In this document: in pieces, positions 1 through 7,459 of the stretch
Numbering within the stretch: position 1 is the stretch's first letter
How the letters are laid out: every line of letters starts with the position of its first letter
DNA from: an uncultured bacterium
GTDB lineage: Bacteria; Bacteroidota; Bacteroidia; Bacteroidales; CAIWKO01
Assembly (NCBI GenBank): GCA_903916135.1
Contig: CAIWVT010000643.1
Location: 1 to 9,905 of the forward strand
DNA length: 9,905 bases
Reading direction: 5' to 3'
Notes under the pieces: model-generated
The model's database searches: none
Seen by the model: only the letters and a program-made list of their open reading frames with translations
What the model was told of the DNA's origin: nothing
Program-made: the position numbers and the translations under genes

Positions 1-1
1 G

Positions 2-33
2 TCTTTGTGTCTTGGAGTCTTTGTATCTTTGTG
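2..33. repeat. Four tandem 8-bp units, TCTTTGTG-type
   Basis: Four head-to-tail octamers are visible: TCTTTGTG (2-9), TCTTGGAG (10-17), TCTTTGTA (18-25) and TCTTTGTG (26-33). The array begins one base inside the window, so it may continue to the left. It lies downstream of the stop codon of the lipoprotein gene. No terminator hairpin is visible in bases 34-97. Similar CTTTGTG-rich stretches occur between genes in Bacteroidota and some other bacteria; that is recollection, not a search. The other strand could be read as a short Lys/Thr/Gln/Asp-rich peptide, but no start or full gene can be seen here. Confidence 0.7.
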
Positions 34-97
34 GTATCTCTTCTTTTTATGCTTTTCGTATTGGGCTTGGTGTTGGGAACAAGAAGAGAGAAAAAAC

Positions 98-1852
98 CTA
101 AAGCGTGAACTCAAAATCGGAGTCCCAATTGGCTCTAATTGTTATCACTTCAGGGAATGAAAACACCGCTTCGGGTTGAATCTTTCGCAAATAATCACCC
201 GAATCCCATTTCCCATTATTGTTCGCATCACGAATAATTCTTAGGTGGTAAGAAGCCGGAGGTAGATTGTCGAAAATAAGCTGCCCTGATTTGGTGGTGC
301 TTTTCTCAGCAATAACCGCTTTACTATCATTTAAGAGCTGTAATATATAAGGTGCATGGATGTCTGCAGTTTTGAATGTAAACAACAAGCGACCATAATC
401 CTCAACGGTGTTTGGTGTGAAGGTAATCTTTGTCGTGTCGTTTTTGCTACCATAGATATTTTTGAATGCTCCCGGCAACACAAGAATCTGATACGTGGTT
501 TTTGCTTTCCATTTTTGGTTGATAAAAAAATGTCGTTTTATCCCTGTTTCAGAAGCTTTAATTTCTAATGGGAGTGCTTTAAAGTTGCTATCAATCTTCT
601 CCGAGAGGATTATCTTTGAGAAATCTGTACTATCAACAGGATTCGAAACACTAATCTTTAAAGGCACATAATAGGGAAGAGAACCGGAAGCCTTCGCATT
701 AAAATAAACGATAGGCTTTACCGAATTATCATCCATCGGACTACCTTTTCCCGAAGGTTTTTTTGATCCATTTTCGGTACTCTTCTGCTTTATAGACAAG
801 TCAACAGAATCAATAAAAACCCCATTATCAAACACTGAAAACTTCAAGGTATCAATCTCAGGATTTAAAAGCCAAGCGATGAGTGTATCTTTTTTTATAG
901 AATATTCATCAAGCTTCCATTCAGCAGGTAGTTTGCGGTTATGAACTTGAATGTTTAGATTTGTTGTTGGATATCTAAAAACGAGTTTGAACTGCCCATA
1001 TTTGTTCGAACGTGCTTGCAAAAGTTTCTGCGTGGTATCGGTTGGCACAAACATCTTAAGGTGTGTTTGTTTGATTATGGTTGGAGGTGGTATGGAATCT
1101 TTTTTTGCAGTGATAGTATCCTTCTTGCTTGCTACAGTATCTTTTGTCCTTGGAATATATTGAGGTGTAATCAAACTGTCAGTAAATGCTATCGCTTCCG
1201 TAGGCAGATTATACATTAAATCGTTATTCATATCAGATAAAACAAAGATTCTATAAGGTGTATTTGCCAAATTACTCAATGAAAACAAACCGTTTGCATT
1301 CGTTTTAGTAACATAATCGGGCTTATGTTTCATAGGTGCAGAATCAGCCACAGAACGATACAATAACACATAGACATTCTTGCTTGGCTCTAAGGTAAAA
1401 GCATCCGTAACGCTTCCTGAAACACTTAATGAATCAATATAATTGCAGGTAGAAAAGGCATATTCAAGTCCTGTCAAAGTATTGCCTTCGGTGATGTCTT
1501 TTATAGATTCTCCAAAGTAAATCGTGTAGGTTACGGAATCTTTAAGCTCTTTTGATAGATTTATAAGGAGTGATTTGCCTCGAATGATATATTCAAACTC
1601 TTCGGCAGGAGGTGGAGAAACAACAATCTGATTGACTTGATCAGCAATCAAGACAAACTCGTTGAAAGTTATCTTTATTTTTCGCTCTTTAAAGTTTGAT
1701 GCATAGTTTAAAGGTTCAAAGGATTTAACGAGCGGGGGTGTTACATCCTGCGGTCCTCCTGTTGGAGCCACAATATTAGCACATGACACAATGAAGAGCA
1801 TCACGAAAAGAATTCCGAAAAAAGAAATGTACTGAGAAAACTTTTTCTGCAT
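98..1852 (-). CDS. Ig-like-domain lipoprotein, Bacteroidota family of unknown role
   Basis: Predicted envelope lipoprotein of 584 residues. The N-terminus MQKKFSQYIS is followed by a hydrophobic stretch and the lipobox FIVSC, giving Cys24 as the lipidated residue; the mature start ANIVAPTGGPQDVTPP is a hallmark of a Bacteroidota lipoprotein family with an SbsA-type Ig-like (Big_5) domain, here roughly residues 35-137. A transthyretin/Cna-B-like segment follows (about 140-215), ending in an Asp/Asn loop (SDMNNDLMYN). Next are a KKDT/KKDS-rich linker (about 235-257), a beta-rich middle, and a C-terminal domain with a second, EF-hand-like loop, DANNNGKWDSGD (about 542-553). The frame can be opened 7 codons earlier at a TTG (1873), but that TTG lies inside a promoter-like element (CATATTTG, minus strand, 1871-1878) and would put extra residues before a normal signal peptide, so ATG at 1852 is preferred. 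The stop is TAG. The gene follows the ahcY terminator, so it is probably transcribed alone. Function is unknown; surface or periplasmic location is inferred. Confidence 0.88.
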   Translation of the reverse strand: MQKKFSQYISFFGILFVMLFIVSCANIVAPTGGPQDVTPPLVKSFEPLNYASNFKERKIKITFNEFVLIADQVNQIVVSPPPAEEFEYIIRGKSLLINLSKELKDSVTYTIYFGESIKDITEGNTLTGLEYAFSTCNYIDSLSVSGSVTDAFTLEPSKNVYVLLYRSVADSAPMKHKPDYVTKTNANGLFSLSNLANTPYRIFVLSDMNNDLMYNLPTEAIAFTDSLITPQYIPRTKDTVASKKDTITAKKDSIPPPTIIKQTHLKMFVPTDTTQKLLQARSNKYGQFKLVFRYPTTNLNIQVHNRKLPAEWKLDEYSIKKDTLIAWLLNPEIDTLKFSVFDNGVFIDSVDLSIKQKSTENGSKKPSGKGSPMDDNSVKPIVYFNAKASGSLPYYVPLKISVSNPVDSTDFSKIILSEKIDSNFKALPLEIKASETGIKRHFFINQKWKAKTTYQILVLPGAFKNIYGSKNDTTKITFTPNTVEDYGRLLFTFKTADIHAPYILQLLNDSKAVIAEKSTTKSGQLIFDNLPPASYHLRIIRDANNNGKWDSGDYLRKIQPEAVFSFPEVITIRANWDSDFEFTL

Positions 1853-1921
1853 GAGGATTAATTTAAAATGCAAATATGAGAAAAAAAAATCAGATTAGTG
1901 CTTTTAAAGTTTAGATTCTAT

Positions 1922-1950
1922 AAAAAAACCGATTGTATAAAAACAATCGG
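1922..1950 (-). terminator. Intrinsic terminator of ahcY
   Basis: A perfect 8-bp inverted repeat, CCGATTGT (1929-1936) and ACAATCGG (1943-1950), surrounds a 6-nt loop. On the minus strand it is followed by seven T (1928-1922). It begins 34 nt past the ahcY stop and lies before the lipoprotein start, so it separates the two genes. On the plus strand the following bases (cttcttt) make a much poorer T tract. Confidence 0.9.
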
Positions 1951-1984
1951 CTTCTTTAAGAATATTAAATTCAATCAATAACGA

Positions 1985-3412
1985 TTAATATCTATAGTGA
2001 TCCGCTTTGTAAGGACCTTCGATGGGTACGCCAATATAATCCGATTGTTGTTTAGTGAGTTTCGTAAGTTTTACACCAATTTTCTCAAGATGTAAACGAG
2101 CAACTTCTTCATCAAGATATTTAGGCAAACGATACACATCCACTTTATAGATATCTTTGTTTTTCCATAAATCTATTTGTGCAAGGGTTTGGTTTGTGAA
2201 CGAATTACTCATCACGAATGAAGGATGACCTGTAGCGCAACCGAGATTCACCAAGCGACCTTCGGCAAGCATAAATATGGCATGCCCATCAGGAAAAATA
2301 TATTTATCAACCTGAGGCTTGATAGTAATCTTAGTAATTCCTGACATAGCATCAAGTTTGTCTACCTGAATTTCATTGTCGAAATGACCGATATTGCATA
2401 CGATTGCCTGATCTTTCATCATCATCATGTGCTCCACAGTAATCACATCGCGATTTCCTGTTGTTGTTACATAAATATTTCCTTCATGTAAGGCGTCTTC
2501 GATAGTCGAAACTTCAAAGCCTTCCATGGCTGCTTGAAGTGCACAAATTGGATCAATTTCAGTAACGATTACTCTTGCACCATAGGACTGCATTGATCTT
2601 GCACAACCTTTACCCACATCGCCATAACCTAAAACAACAACCACTTTTCCGGCTATCATCACATCGGTAGCACGCTTGATTCCATCAGCCAAGGATTCAC
2701 GACATCCGTAAAGATTATCAAATTTTGATTTGGTAACAGAATCATTAACATTGATGGCAGGAATCAACAACTCGCCTTTTTCCATCATTTGATACAAACG
2801 ATGAACCCCTGTTGTAGTTTCTTCAGAAACGCCTTTCCATTCTTTCACCACATTGTGCCATCTTTGTGGTTCATCCGCTAAAACTTGTTTAAGCATATTT
2901 AGAATGACTTGTTCTTCTTGATTGCCTGCTTCAACATTTAAAATCGTCGCATCATTTTCCGCTTGAAATCCTTTATGAATAAGCAAAGTGGCATCGCCTC
3001 CATCATCCACTATCAACTGTGGACCTTTTCCTTCCGGAAAGCTCAACGCTTGATAGGTACACCACCAATATTCTTCAAGAGATTCACCTTTCCAAGCAAA
3101 GACAGGAACACCTGCTTTTGCGATGGCTGCTGCTGCATGATCTTGTGTAGAAAAAATATTACAACTTGCCCAACGAACATTAGCGCCAAGCTCAACTAAA
3201 GTTTCAATCAACACGGCAGTTTGAATTGTCATGTGTAATGAACCTGAAATTCGAACATCTTTCAAAGGCTTTTCCTTGCCAAATTTCTCACGTAAGGACA
3301 TCAAGCCCGGCATTTCTTTTTCTGCAACTTCTATTTCTTTACGACCCCAATCTGCTAAACTAATATCAGCAACTTTGAAGGGGATTTGTGTGTTTACCAT
3401 AGTATTTTCCAT
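1985..3412 (-). CDS. ahcY: Adenosylhomocysteinase (S-adenosylhomocysteine hydrolase)
   Basis: Cytosolic NAD-dependent enzyme that splits S-adenosylhomocysteine reversibly into adenosine and homocysteine, removing the inhibitory product of methyltransferases in the activated methyl cycle. The 475 residues are full length for the bacterial form, which carries an extra segment of about 40 residues after the DDGGD motif (here roughly 150-200). Visible motifs: SGSLHMTIQTAVL (56-68), CNIFSTQDHAAAA (84-96), IVDDGGDATLL (134-144), NVNDSVTKSKFDN (221-233), GCRESL (236-241), the NAD-binding GYGDVGKG (262-269), HFDNEI (343-348), SFVMSNSFTNQ (398-408) and the C-terminal DHYRY. By alignment from memory to the human enzyme, the catalytic Lys186/Asp190/Asn191/Cys195 are K228/D232/N233/C237, all present. 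ATG 3412 is used; an in-frame ATG at codon 5 (3400) is equally possible, as conserved sequence starts after both. The gene has its own promoter and terminator, so it need not depend on the two-component operon upstream. Confidence 0.98.
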   Translation of the reverse strand: MENTMVNTQIPFKVADISLADWGRKEIEVAEKEMPGLMSLREKFGKEKPLKDVRISGSLHMTIQTAVLIETLVELGANVRWASCNIFSTQDHAAAAIAKAGVPVFAWKGESLEEYWWCTYQALSFPEGKGPQLIVDDGGDATLLIHKGFQAENDATILNVEAGNQEEQVILNMLKQVLADEPQRWHNVVKEWKGVSEETTTGVHRLYQMMEKGELLIPAINVNDSVTKSKFDNLYGCRESLADGIKRATDVMIAGKVVVVLGYGDVGKGCARSMQSYGARVIVTEIDPICALQAAMEGFEVSTIEDALHEGNIYVTTTGNRDVITVEHMMMMKDQAIVCNIGHFDNEIQVDKLDAMSGITKITIKPQVDKYIFPDGHAIFMLAEGRLVNLGCATGHPSFVMSNSFTNQTLAQIDLWKNKDIYKVDVYRLPKYLDEEVARLHLEKIGVKLTKLTKQQSDYIGVPIEGPYKADHYRY

Positions 3413-3432
3413 TTATTATTTTTTTAAGCGTG

Positions 3433-3464
3433 CAAAAGTACACATTTTAACCGACATGAGCAAT
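3433..3464 (-). promoter_or_regulatory. Bacteroidota-type promoter of ahcY
   Basis: On the minus strand ATTG (3464-3461) stands 20 nt upstream of TACTTTTG (3440-3433), an exact match to the TAnnTTTG -7 element with a TTG -33 element at normal spacing. Transcription would begin about 6 nt further on, leaving a leader of roughly 15 nt before the ahcY ATG. That leaves no room for a riboswitch. The element lies wholly between the response-regulator stop and ahcY. Confidence 0.7.
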
Positions 3465-3475
3465 ACAAGGCTATT

Positions 3476-4186
3476 TTAAATGCATTCAATATTGCCAACC
3501 AACTTAAAGCCTGTGCCATGAACGTTTATAAGTCCAATGCTTTCGTCCTCTTTCAGATACTTTCTAAGTTTTGTAATGTAAACATCCATGCTTCTTGCAT
3601 TAAAATAGCTGTCGTCGTGCCAAATTTCTTTCAAGGCAAGGCTTCTATCGAGCACATCATTGGCATTGTCACATAGGAGTTTCAGCAATTCTGCTTCTTT
3701 AGAAGTAAGCTTTTGTTCTTTATCATTAATAGTCAATAATTGTCGGTTATTGTCAAAGGTATAATTTCCCAACTTAAATATTGCTGTCAAATTTGTTTTT
3801 TTATCAATAGTTGCTGATCTCCGAATAATAGCACTCATTCTCATCAACAAAACTTCCATGCTAAACGGTTTGGTGATATAATCATCAGCTCCGGTTTGAA
3901 ATCCTTTCAGCACATCGTCTTGCATTGATTTTGCCGTCAAGAATAAAATCGGAACTTTCTTGTCTTTTTTTCGAATCTCTTTAGCAACCGTGAAACCGTC
4001 TTTGACCGGCATCATTACATCAAGAATGAAAAAATCAAATGCCTCTTTCGAAAATGCAGCAATAGCTTCTTCGCCGTTCACTGCAATAGTGGTTGAATAG
4101 CCCTTTGCCTCTAAATAAGTTTTTAGAATATTGCCTAAATTATCGTCATCTTCGGCAAGCAATACTTTAATATTCTTTTTCATCAT
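3476..4186 (-). CDS. rprY: OmpR-family response regulator, RprY-like
   Basis: DNA-binding response regulator of 236 residues, partner of the histidine kinase encoded 6 nt upstream. The receiver domain (about 5-122) has the acidic pocket E12/D13/D14, phosphoacceptor D56 in FILDVMMPVKDGF, T84 in LFLTAKS and K106 in DDYITKPFSME. A C-terminal winged helix (about 135-232) follows, with TSKEAELLKLLCDNANDVLD, the recognition-helix stretch NARSMDVYITKLRKYL (196-211) and the wing INVHGTGFKL. The NARSMDVYITKLRK stretch and overall pattern resemble Bacteroides RprY, from memory rather than a search. Two adjacent ATGs (4186, 4183) can serve as start. Order kinase-regulator with a 6-nt gap implies one transcript. 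Target genes cannot be read from the sequence, but phased repeats upstream of the kinase gene suggest autoregulation. Confidence 0.95.
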   Translation of the reverse strand: MMKKNIKVLLAEDDDNLGNILKTYLEAKGYSTTIAVNGEEAIAAFSKEAFDFFILDVMMPVKDGFTVAKEIRKKDKKVPILFLTAKSMQDDVLKGFQTGADDYITKPFSMEVLLMRMSAIIRRSATIDKKTNLTAIFKLGNYTFDNNRQLLTINDKEQKLTSKEAELLKLLCDNANDVLDRSLALKEIWHDDSYFNARSMDVYITKLRKYLKEDESIGLINVHGTGFKLVGNIECI

Positions 4187-4192
4187 AGTGGT

Positions 4193-5857
4193 TTAATTTT
4201 TATTTTCAAATGGTAAGAAAATTTTTATTTTTGTTCCTTTTTTTAATTCACTCTCAACTGAAACTGTTCCCTCATGAAATTCAACAATGGTTTTCACGTA
4301 GTGCAATCCTAAGCCGAAACCCTTAACGTTATGAATATTCCCCGTCGAGGCTCTGTATAATTTATCAAATATCTTTTTCTGATTTGTTTTGCTGATTCCA
4401 ATGCCATTATCAGAAATACTGATGATAACACCTTTTTGATTACTCACAGTATTGATATTTATGATTGGTTTTTCAGGAGTATATTTAATAGCATTATCTA
4501 TAACGTTATAAATTACGTTTGTAATATGTGTCTTATCCGCTTTTATATAATAATTGCGTGCAGTAGCTTCCGAAATAAGTTGACCGTTTTTATAATCAAT
4601 CTGTATTTTTATACTGTTTATAACATCTTCAATGATTTGATGCACATTGATAAGCTCTTTATGCAGTTTGAGCTGACCTTTTTCAATTACGGCAGTTTGA
4701 AGAATTTTCTCCGCCATAGCCCCAAGTCGTTTATTCTCTTCATTGATAATATTGATGTAATTATCTTGGAACTGCATATCTTTTTCAACATCTTTATCTA
4801 CCAAAACTTCACATGCAAGCGAAATAGTAGATATTGGCGTTTTAAATTCGTGAGTCATATTATTTATAAAATCGTTCTTCATTTCCGACAGTCGTTTTTG
4901 CTTAAAGATTGTCGTGACAGTATATAAAAAGGATAGCGCTATCGCCAAAATCAATATCACTGAAACAGCTATCATTTTCCACATCTGAAAAAACAAATAA
5001 ATAGATTTATTCGGAAAATAAATCATTATATATTCGGGAGTCATAAATAAATCACGCGGAAACATATTAAACGCATAACCTTCTTCAAGCAATCGTTTAT
5101 GATAATGACCTGTTTTCTCTATTACCATAATGTTTCGAAGTGGACTATAAACTCCAAATTCGTATTCCGTAAATATATTTCCATTCCGAAGTTCATTACG
5201 AATAAGTGAATCCAGCACGATAAAGTTCAAACGATTCTCAATGGCATCATAATGCTTCAGATTAAACAAATCATCAAAGACATCATTCACCAATGTACTT
5301 TTGTCGAGATATTTATTAATATTAGTTTCTACTCCTTGAAACTCACTTGACAATACACTATCAATTCCAAAAGATAGGGAGGGCATTTCGCTTAAGACAG
5401 AAGTGCTCGCATCATGGGCAAGCATCGGCTTTTGAATTGTTACTATTGTCGTGTCGTAGGTTTTAATAATTTCGCCGGTATGTTCTTGCAAAACGGTCAC
5501 ATTTATTTTCTCACTTGTGACATTAAAAATATTTTTCGATAAATGATTAGAATCTTTTCTTGATGTATCCGATTTTTGAGCATCAATCTCTTTAGCATAA
5601 ATTCTATTAATAGAATCAATAGTGTTCAGAATCTTTTTTCCTTGCTTAGTTCTATACATTTTTGAGCGAACTCGATCAGCAACTTCAAGCTTTTCGAGTT
5701 TATAAATTACATTCGTCATCGCATCCTTCACATTGCGCGAAAAATTCACTTCTTTTAAGGTTATCGCATTTTTCATCCAGTAAATTTGGATGCCAAATAA
5801 TACAATAACAGCAAAAGACATCAAAACTATCACAAGATATATGGCTCTTTTATTCAT
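4193..5857 (-). CDS. rprX: Membrane sensor histidine kinase, RprX-like
   Basis: Inner-membrane sensor kinase of 554 residues, expected to phosphorylate the adjacent regulator. Transmembrane helix 1 (about 5-27) and helix 2 (about 287-316) enclose a periplasmic sensor region of about 260 residues in which I recognise no named domain. The cytoplasmic part is complete: H box NMTHEFKTPIST with phosphoacceptor H336, N box NVIYNVIDNAIKYT (N455), G1 box SDNGIGIS (D483), an F-box-like KKIFDKLYR (494-502), and G2 box GFGLGLHYV (513-521). The kinase core is HisKA plus HATPase_c and looks active. There is no HAMP domain between helix 2 and the H box beyond a linker of about 15 residues. The name RprX rests on pairing with the RprY-like regulator and overall architecture; the signal sensed is unknown. 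I see no consensus -33/-7 promoter directly upstream, which would fit activator-dependent transcription. Confidence 0.93.
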   Translation of the reverse strand: MNKRAIYLVIVLMSFAVIVLFGIQIYWMKNAITLKEVNFSRNVKDAMTNVIYKLEKLEVADRVRSKMYRTKQGKKILNTIDSINRIYAKEIDAQKSDTSRKDSNHLSKNIFNVTSEKINVTVLQEHTGEIIKTYDTTIVTIQKPMLAHDASTSVLSEMPSLSFGIDSVLSSEFQGVETNINKYLDKSTLVNDVFDDLFNLKHYDAIENRLNFIVLDSLIRNELRNGNIFTEYEFGVYSPLRNIMVIEKTGHYHKRLLEEGYAFNMFPRDLFMTPEYIMIYFPNKSIYLFFQMWKMIAVSVILILAIALSFLYTVTTIFKQKRLSEMKNDFINNMTHEFKTPISTISLACEVLVDKDVEKDMQFQDNYINIINEENKRLGAMAEKILQTAVIEKGQLKLHKELINVHQIIEDVINSIKIQIDYKNGQLISEATARNYYIKADKTHITNVIYNVIDNAIKYTPEKPIININTVSNQKGVIISISDNGIGISKTNQKKIFDKLYRASTGNIHNVKGFGLGLHYVKTIVEFHEGTVSVESELKKGTKIKIFLPFENKN

Positions 5858-5879
5858 GTTTACAGATCAATTCAACACT

Positions 5880-5919
5880 TTAACTTTTATTAAGGAACAT
5901 TAACTATAATTAACTTATT
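5880..5919. promoter_or_regulatory. Four direct repeats phased at 10 bp, probable response-regulator site
   Basis: TTAA recurs at 5880, 5890, 5900 and 5910, exactly one helical turn apart. Three of the four copies read TTAACT; the second reads TTAAGG. The phase is lost on both sides (5870 and 5920). Tandem half-sites with 10-11 bp period are the usual binding form of OmpR/PhoB-family regulators, and such a regulator is encoded by the second gene of the operon beginning 23 nt away at 5857. The inferred role is autoregulation of the kinase-regulator operon. Control of divergent pgi is less likely, because the array is about 190 nt from its start. Confidence 0.6.
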
Positions 5920-5934
5920 CAAGGCTTTATATAT

Positions 5935-5968
5935 AGTACTTTTACATCAGAAAAATACGAGTACTTTT
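5935..5968. repeat. Pair of 9-bp direct repeats, AGTACTTTT
   Basis: AGTACTTTT occurs at 5935-5943 and again at 5960-5968, 25 bp apart, in the divergent kinase/pgi region. Each copy contains TACTTTT, which resembles the Bacteroidota -7 element but ends in A or T instead of G. They may be degenerate promoter elements on the plus strand or a second protein-binding site. No matching -33 element is visible for either. Confidence 0.45.
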
Positions 5969-6031
5969 TCATAGAGAAATTCAGATTTATTCAAAGTTTT
6001 TTTGAGTTTTTAATTTTTGGTTTTAATTTTT

Positions 6032-6060
6032 AAAGAGCGGTTTATCCGCTCTTTTTTTTT
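6032..6060 (+). terminator. Strong intrinsic terminator with no gene upstream on its strand
   Basis: AAAGAGCGG (6032-6040) and CCGCTCTTT (6046-6054) form a perfect 9-bp stem around the 5-nt loop TTTAT; the T run continues to 6060. The T tract is on the plus strand only; reading the minus strand, the stem is followed by an A-rich sequence. No plus-strand gene lies between the kinase start (5857) and here, so it may end a small RNA, stop antisense transcription, or shield pgi from upstream reads. Confidence 0.8.
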
Positions 6061-6067
6061 ACTTTTG
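6060..6067 (+). promoter_or_regulatory. Probable -7 element of pgi
   Basis: TACTTTTG matches TAnnTTTG exactly and begins at the last T of the preceding terminator. The position where a -33 TTTG would sit (about 6037-6041) is inside the terminator stem and does not match, so only half of the promoter is supported. The implied leader is about 40 nt. Confidence 0.4.
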
Positions 6068-6112
6068 CGTTTTTATTTACACTAATACATTTCACGTCAA
6101 AATTAACATAAT

Positions 6113-7459
6113 ATGTCAACTCTTAAAGTAAATGGTAGCAGAATTTTCGACTTGGTTGATAATAAAGCTTTTGAAACTCTTCAAAATGATATTAATTTGT
6201 CATATAGTCAACTGATTCAGAAAACAGGCAAAGGTAATGATTTTTTGGGTTGGTTGCTACTTGCTACAGAAACTTTAAATTCGACTCTTATAAAAGAAAT
6301 CAATATTGAAGCAAAAAAAATTCAGCAGCAATCCGAAATTGTAGTTGTGGTTGGCATTGGAGGCTCTTATCTTGGAACACGTGCCGTTATAGAAGCCCTC
6401 AGTTCTAATTTCCATAGTTTTCAAAAAAATGATACGCCCGAAATTATTTACGCAGGTCAAAATATCAGCGAAGATTATCTTTTTGATTTGCTCGAACTTT
6501 TAAACACGAAAGAGTATAGCATCATTGTTATTTCTAAATCAGGAACCACCACCGAACCTGCCCTTGCATTTCGTTTACTTAAAAATCATCTCGAAAAGAA
6601 ATATGGAAAGAAAAATGCTAAAGACCGCATCACGGCGATAACGGATAAAGAAAAAGGTGCTTTAAAAAAACTTGCCGACAAGGAAGGTTATACCACTTTT
6701 GTGATACCTGACGATGTGGGTGGCAGATACTCCGTATTGACGCCGGTTGGTTTGCTGCCAATTGCTATGGCAGGTTTTGACATTGAAAAATTGCTGCTTG
6801 GAGCGGATCAGATGCAAAAAGAATTATACACATCTTCCGACCTATTAGAGAATCCTGCTTGTATGTATGCTGCTGCTCGAAATATGTTGTATCGTGATAA
6901 AAAATCAGTAGAGATATTTGTTAGCTATCAGCCCAATCTGCATTATCTTTCTGAATGGTGGAAACAACTCTTTGGCGAAAGCGAAGGAAAAGATCATAAA
7001 GGCATTTTTACGGCTTCAGTCAACTTTACTACCGATTTACATTCGCTTGGGCAATATATTCAGGATGGCAAACGTATGGTTTTTGAAACTATGTTGCATA
7101 TAGATGCCCCTAAACATACACTCAAGGTACCCTTTGTAGATGAAGATGCTGACGAATTGAATTTCATGGCAAATAAACGCATCAACGACGTAAACAAAAT
7201 GGCAGCTTTAGGCACTACTATTGCTCATACGGATGGCGGAGTTCCTATCATAGATATTCATCTGCCTGAAATGAACGAATATAATTTAGGCGAACTGCTT
7301 TATTTCTTTGAGTTCACATGTGGCGTTAGCGGCTACATGCTTGGGGTGAATCCTTTTGACCAACCCGGGGTGGAGGCTTATAAAAATAATATGTTTGCTT
7401 TGCTTGGCAAGCCCGGATTTGAAGAAAAACAAAAAGAAATCCTTCGGAAGATTACTTAA
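6113..7459 (+). CDS. pgi: Glucose-6-phosphate isomerase
   Basis: Cytosolic isomerase interconverting glucose 6-phosphate and fructose 6-phosphate in glycolysis and gluconeogenesis. The 448 residues fit the short bacterial form (about 450, as in Bacillus), not the 550-residue E. coli/animal form. Visible motifs: the SIS sugar-phosphate loop GIGGSYLG (81-88), SKSGTTTEP (141-149), family signature 1 DDVGGRYSVLTPVG (200-213), GESEGKDHKG with catalytic Glu289 (288-297), TDLHSLGQ with His310 (307-314), and signature 2 GYMLGVNPFDQPGVEAYK (407-424) ending in catalytic Lys424. Residue roles are taken by analogy with the Bacillus enzyme. The start ATG at 6113 is preceded by AT-rich sequence without a Shine-Dalgarno. 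The gene diverges from the kinase operon and its stop overlaps the convergent thioredoxin-like gene by 8 nt, so no independent terminator separates them. Confidence 0.98.
   Translation: MSTLKVNGSRIFDLVDNKAFETLQNDINLSYSQLIQKTGKGNDFLGWLLLATETLNSTLIKEINIEAKKIQQQSEIVVVVGIGGSYLGTRAVIEALSSNFHSFQKNDTPEIIYAGQNISEDYLFDLLELLNTKEYSIIVISKSGTTTEPALAFRLLKNHLEKKYGKKNAKDRITAITDKEKGALKKLADKEGYTTFVIPDDVGGRYSVLTPVGLLPIAMAGFDIEKLLLGADQMQKELYTSSDLLENPACMYAAARNMLYRDKKSVEIFVSYQPNLHYLSEWWKQLFGESEGKDHKGIFTASVNFTTDLHSLGQYIQDGKRMVFETMLHIDAPKHTLKVPFVDEDADELNFMANKRINDVNKMAALGTTIAHTDGGVPIIDIHLPEMNEYNLGELLYFFEFTCGVSGYMLGVNPFDQPGVEAYKNNMFALLGKPGFEEKQKEILRKIT

Noticed and set aside
2384..2428. Run of four methionines (MMMM, residues 329-332) in ahcY as a possible sequence error or repeat expansion
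   Set aside because: The frame continues without interruption into the conserved KDQAIVCNIGHFDNEI motif, so this is a harmless local CAT repeat.
3413..3475. SAH or SAM riboswitch before ahcY
   Set aside because: The 63-nt gap holds a full promoter, and the predicted leader is only about 15 nt, too short for either riboswitch class.
4436..4927. 163-codon plus-strand frame opposite the histidine kinase
   Set aside because: It lies wholly antisense to a kinase with intact H, N and G boxes, and its translation is Ile/Phe/Asn-rich without any family motif. It is a shadow of the AT-rich coding strand.
5856..5903. 15-codon plus-strand frame starting on the kinase start codon
   Set aside because: It is too short, overlaps the kinase ATG and the phased repeats, and has no promoter or terminator tied to it.
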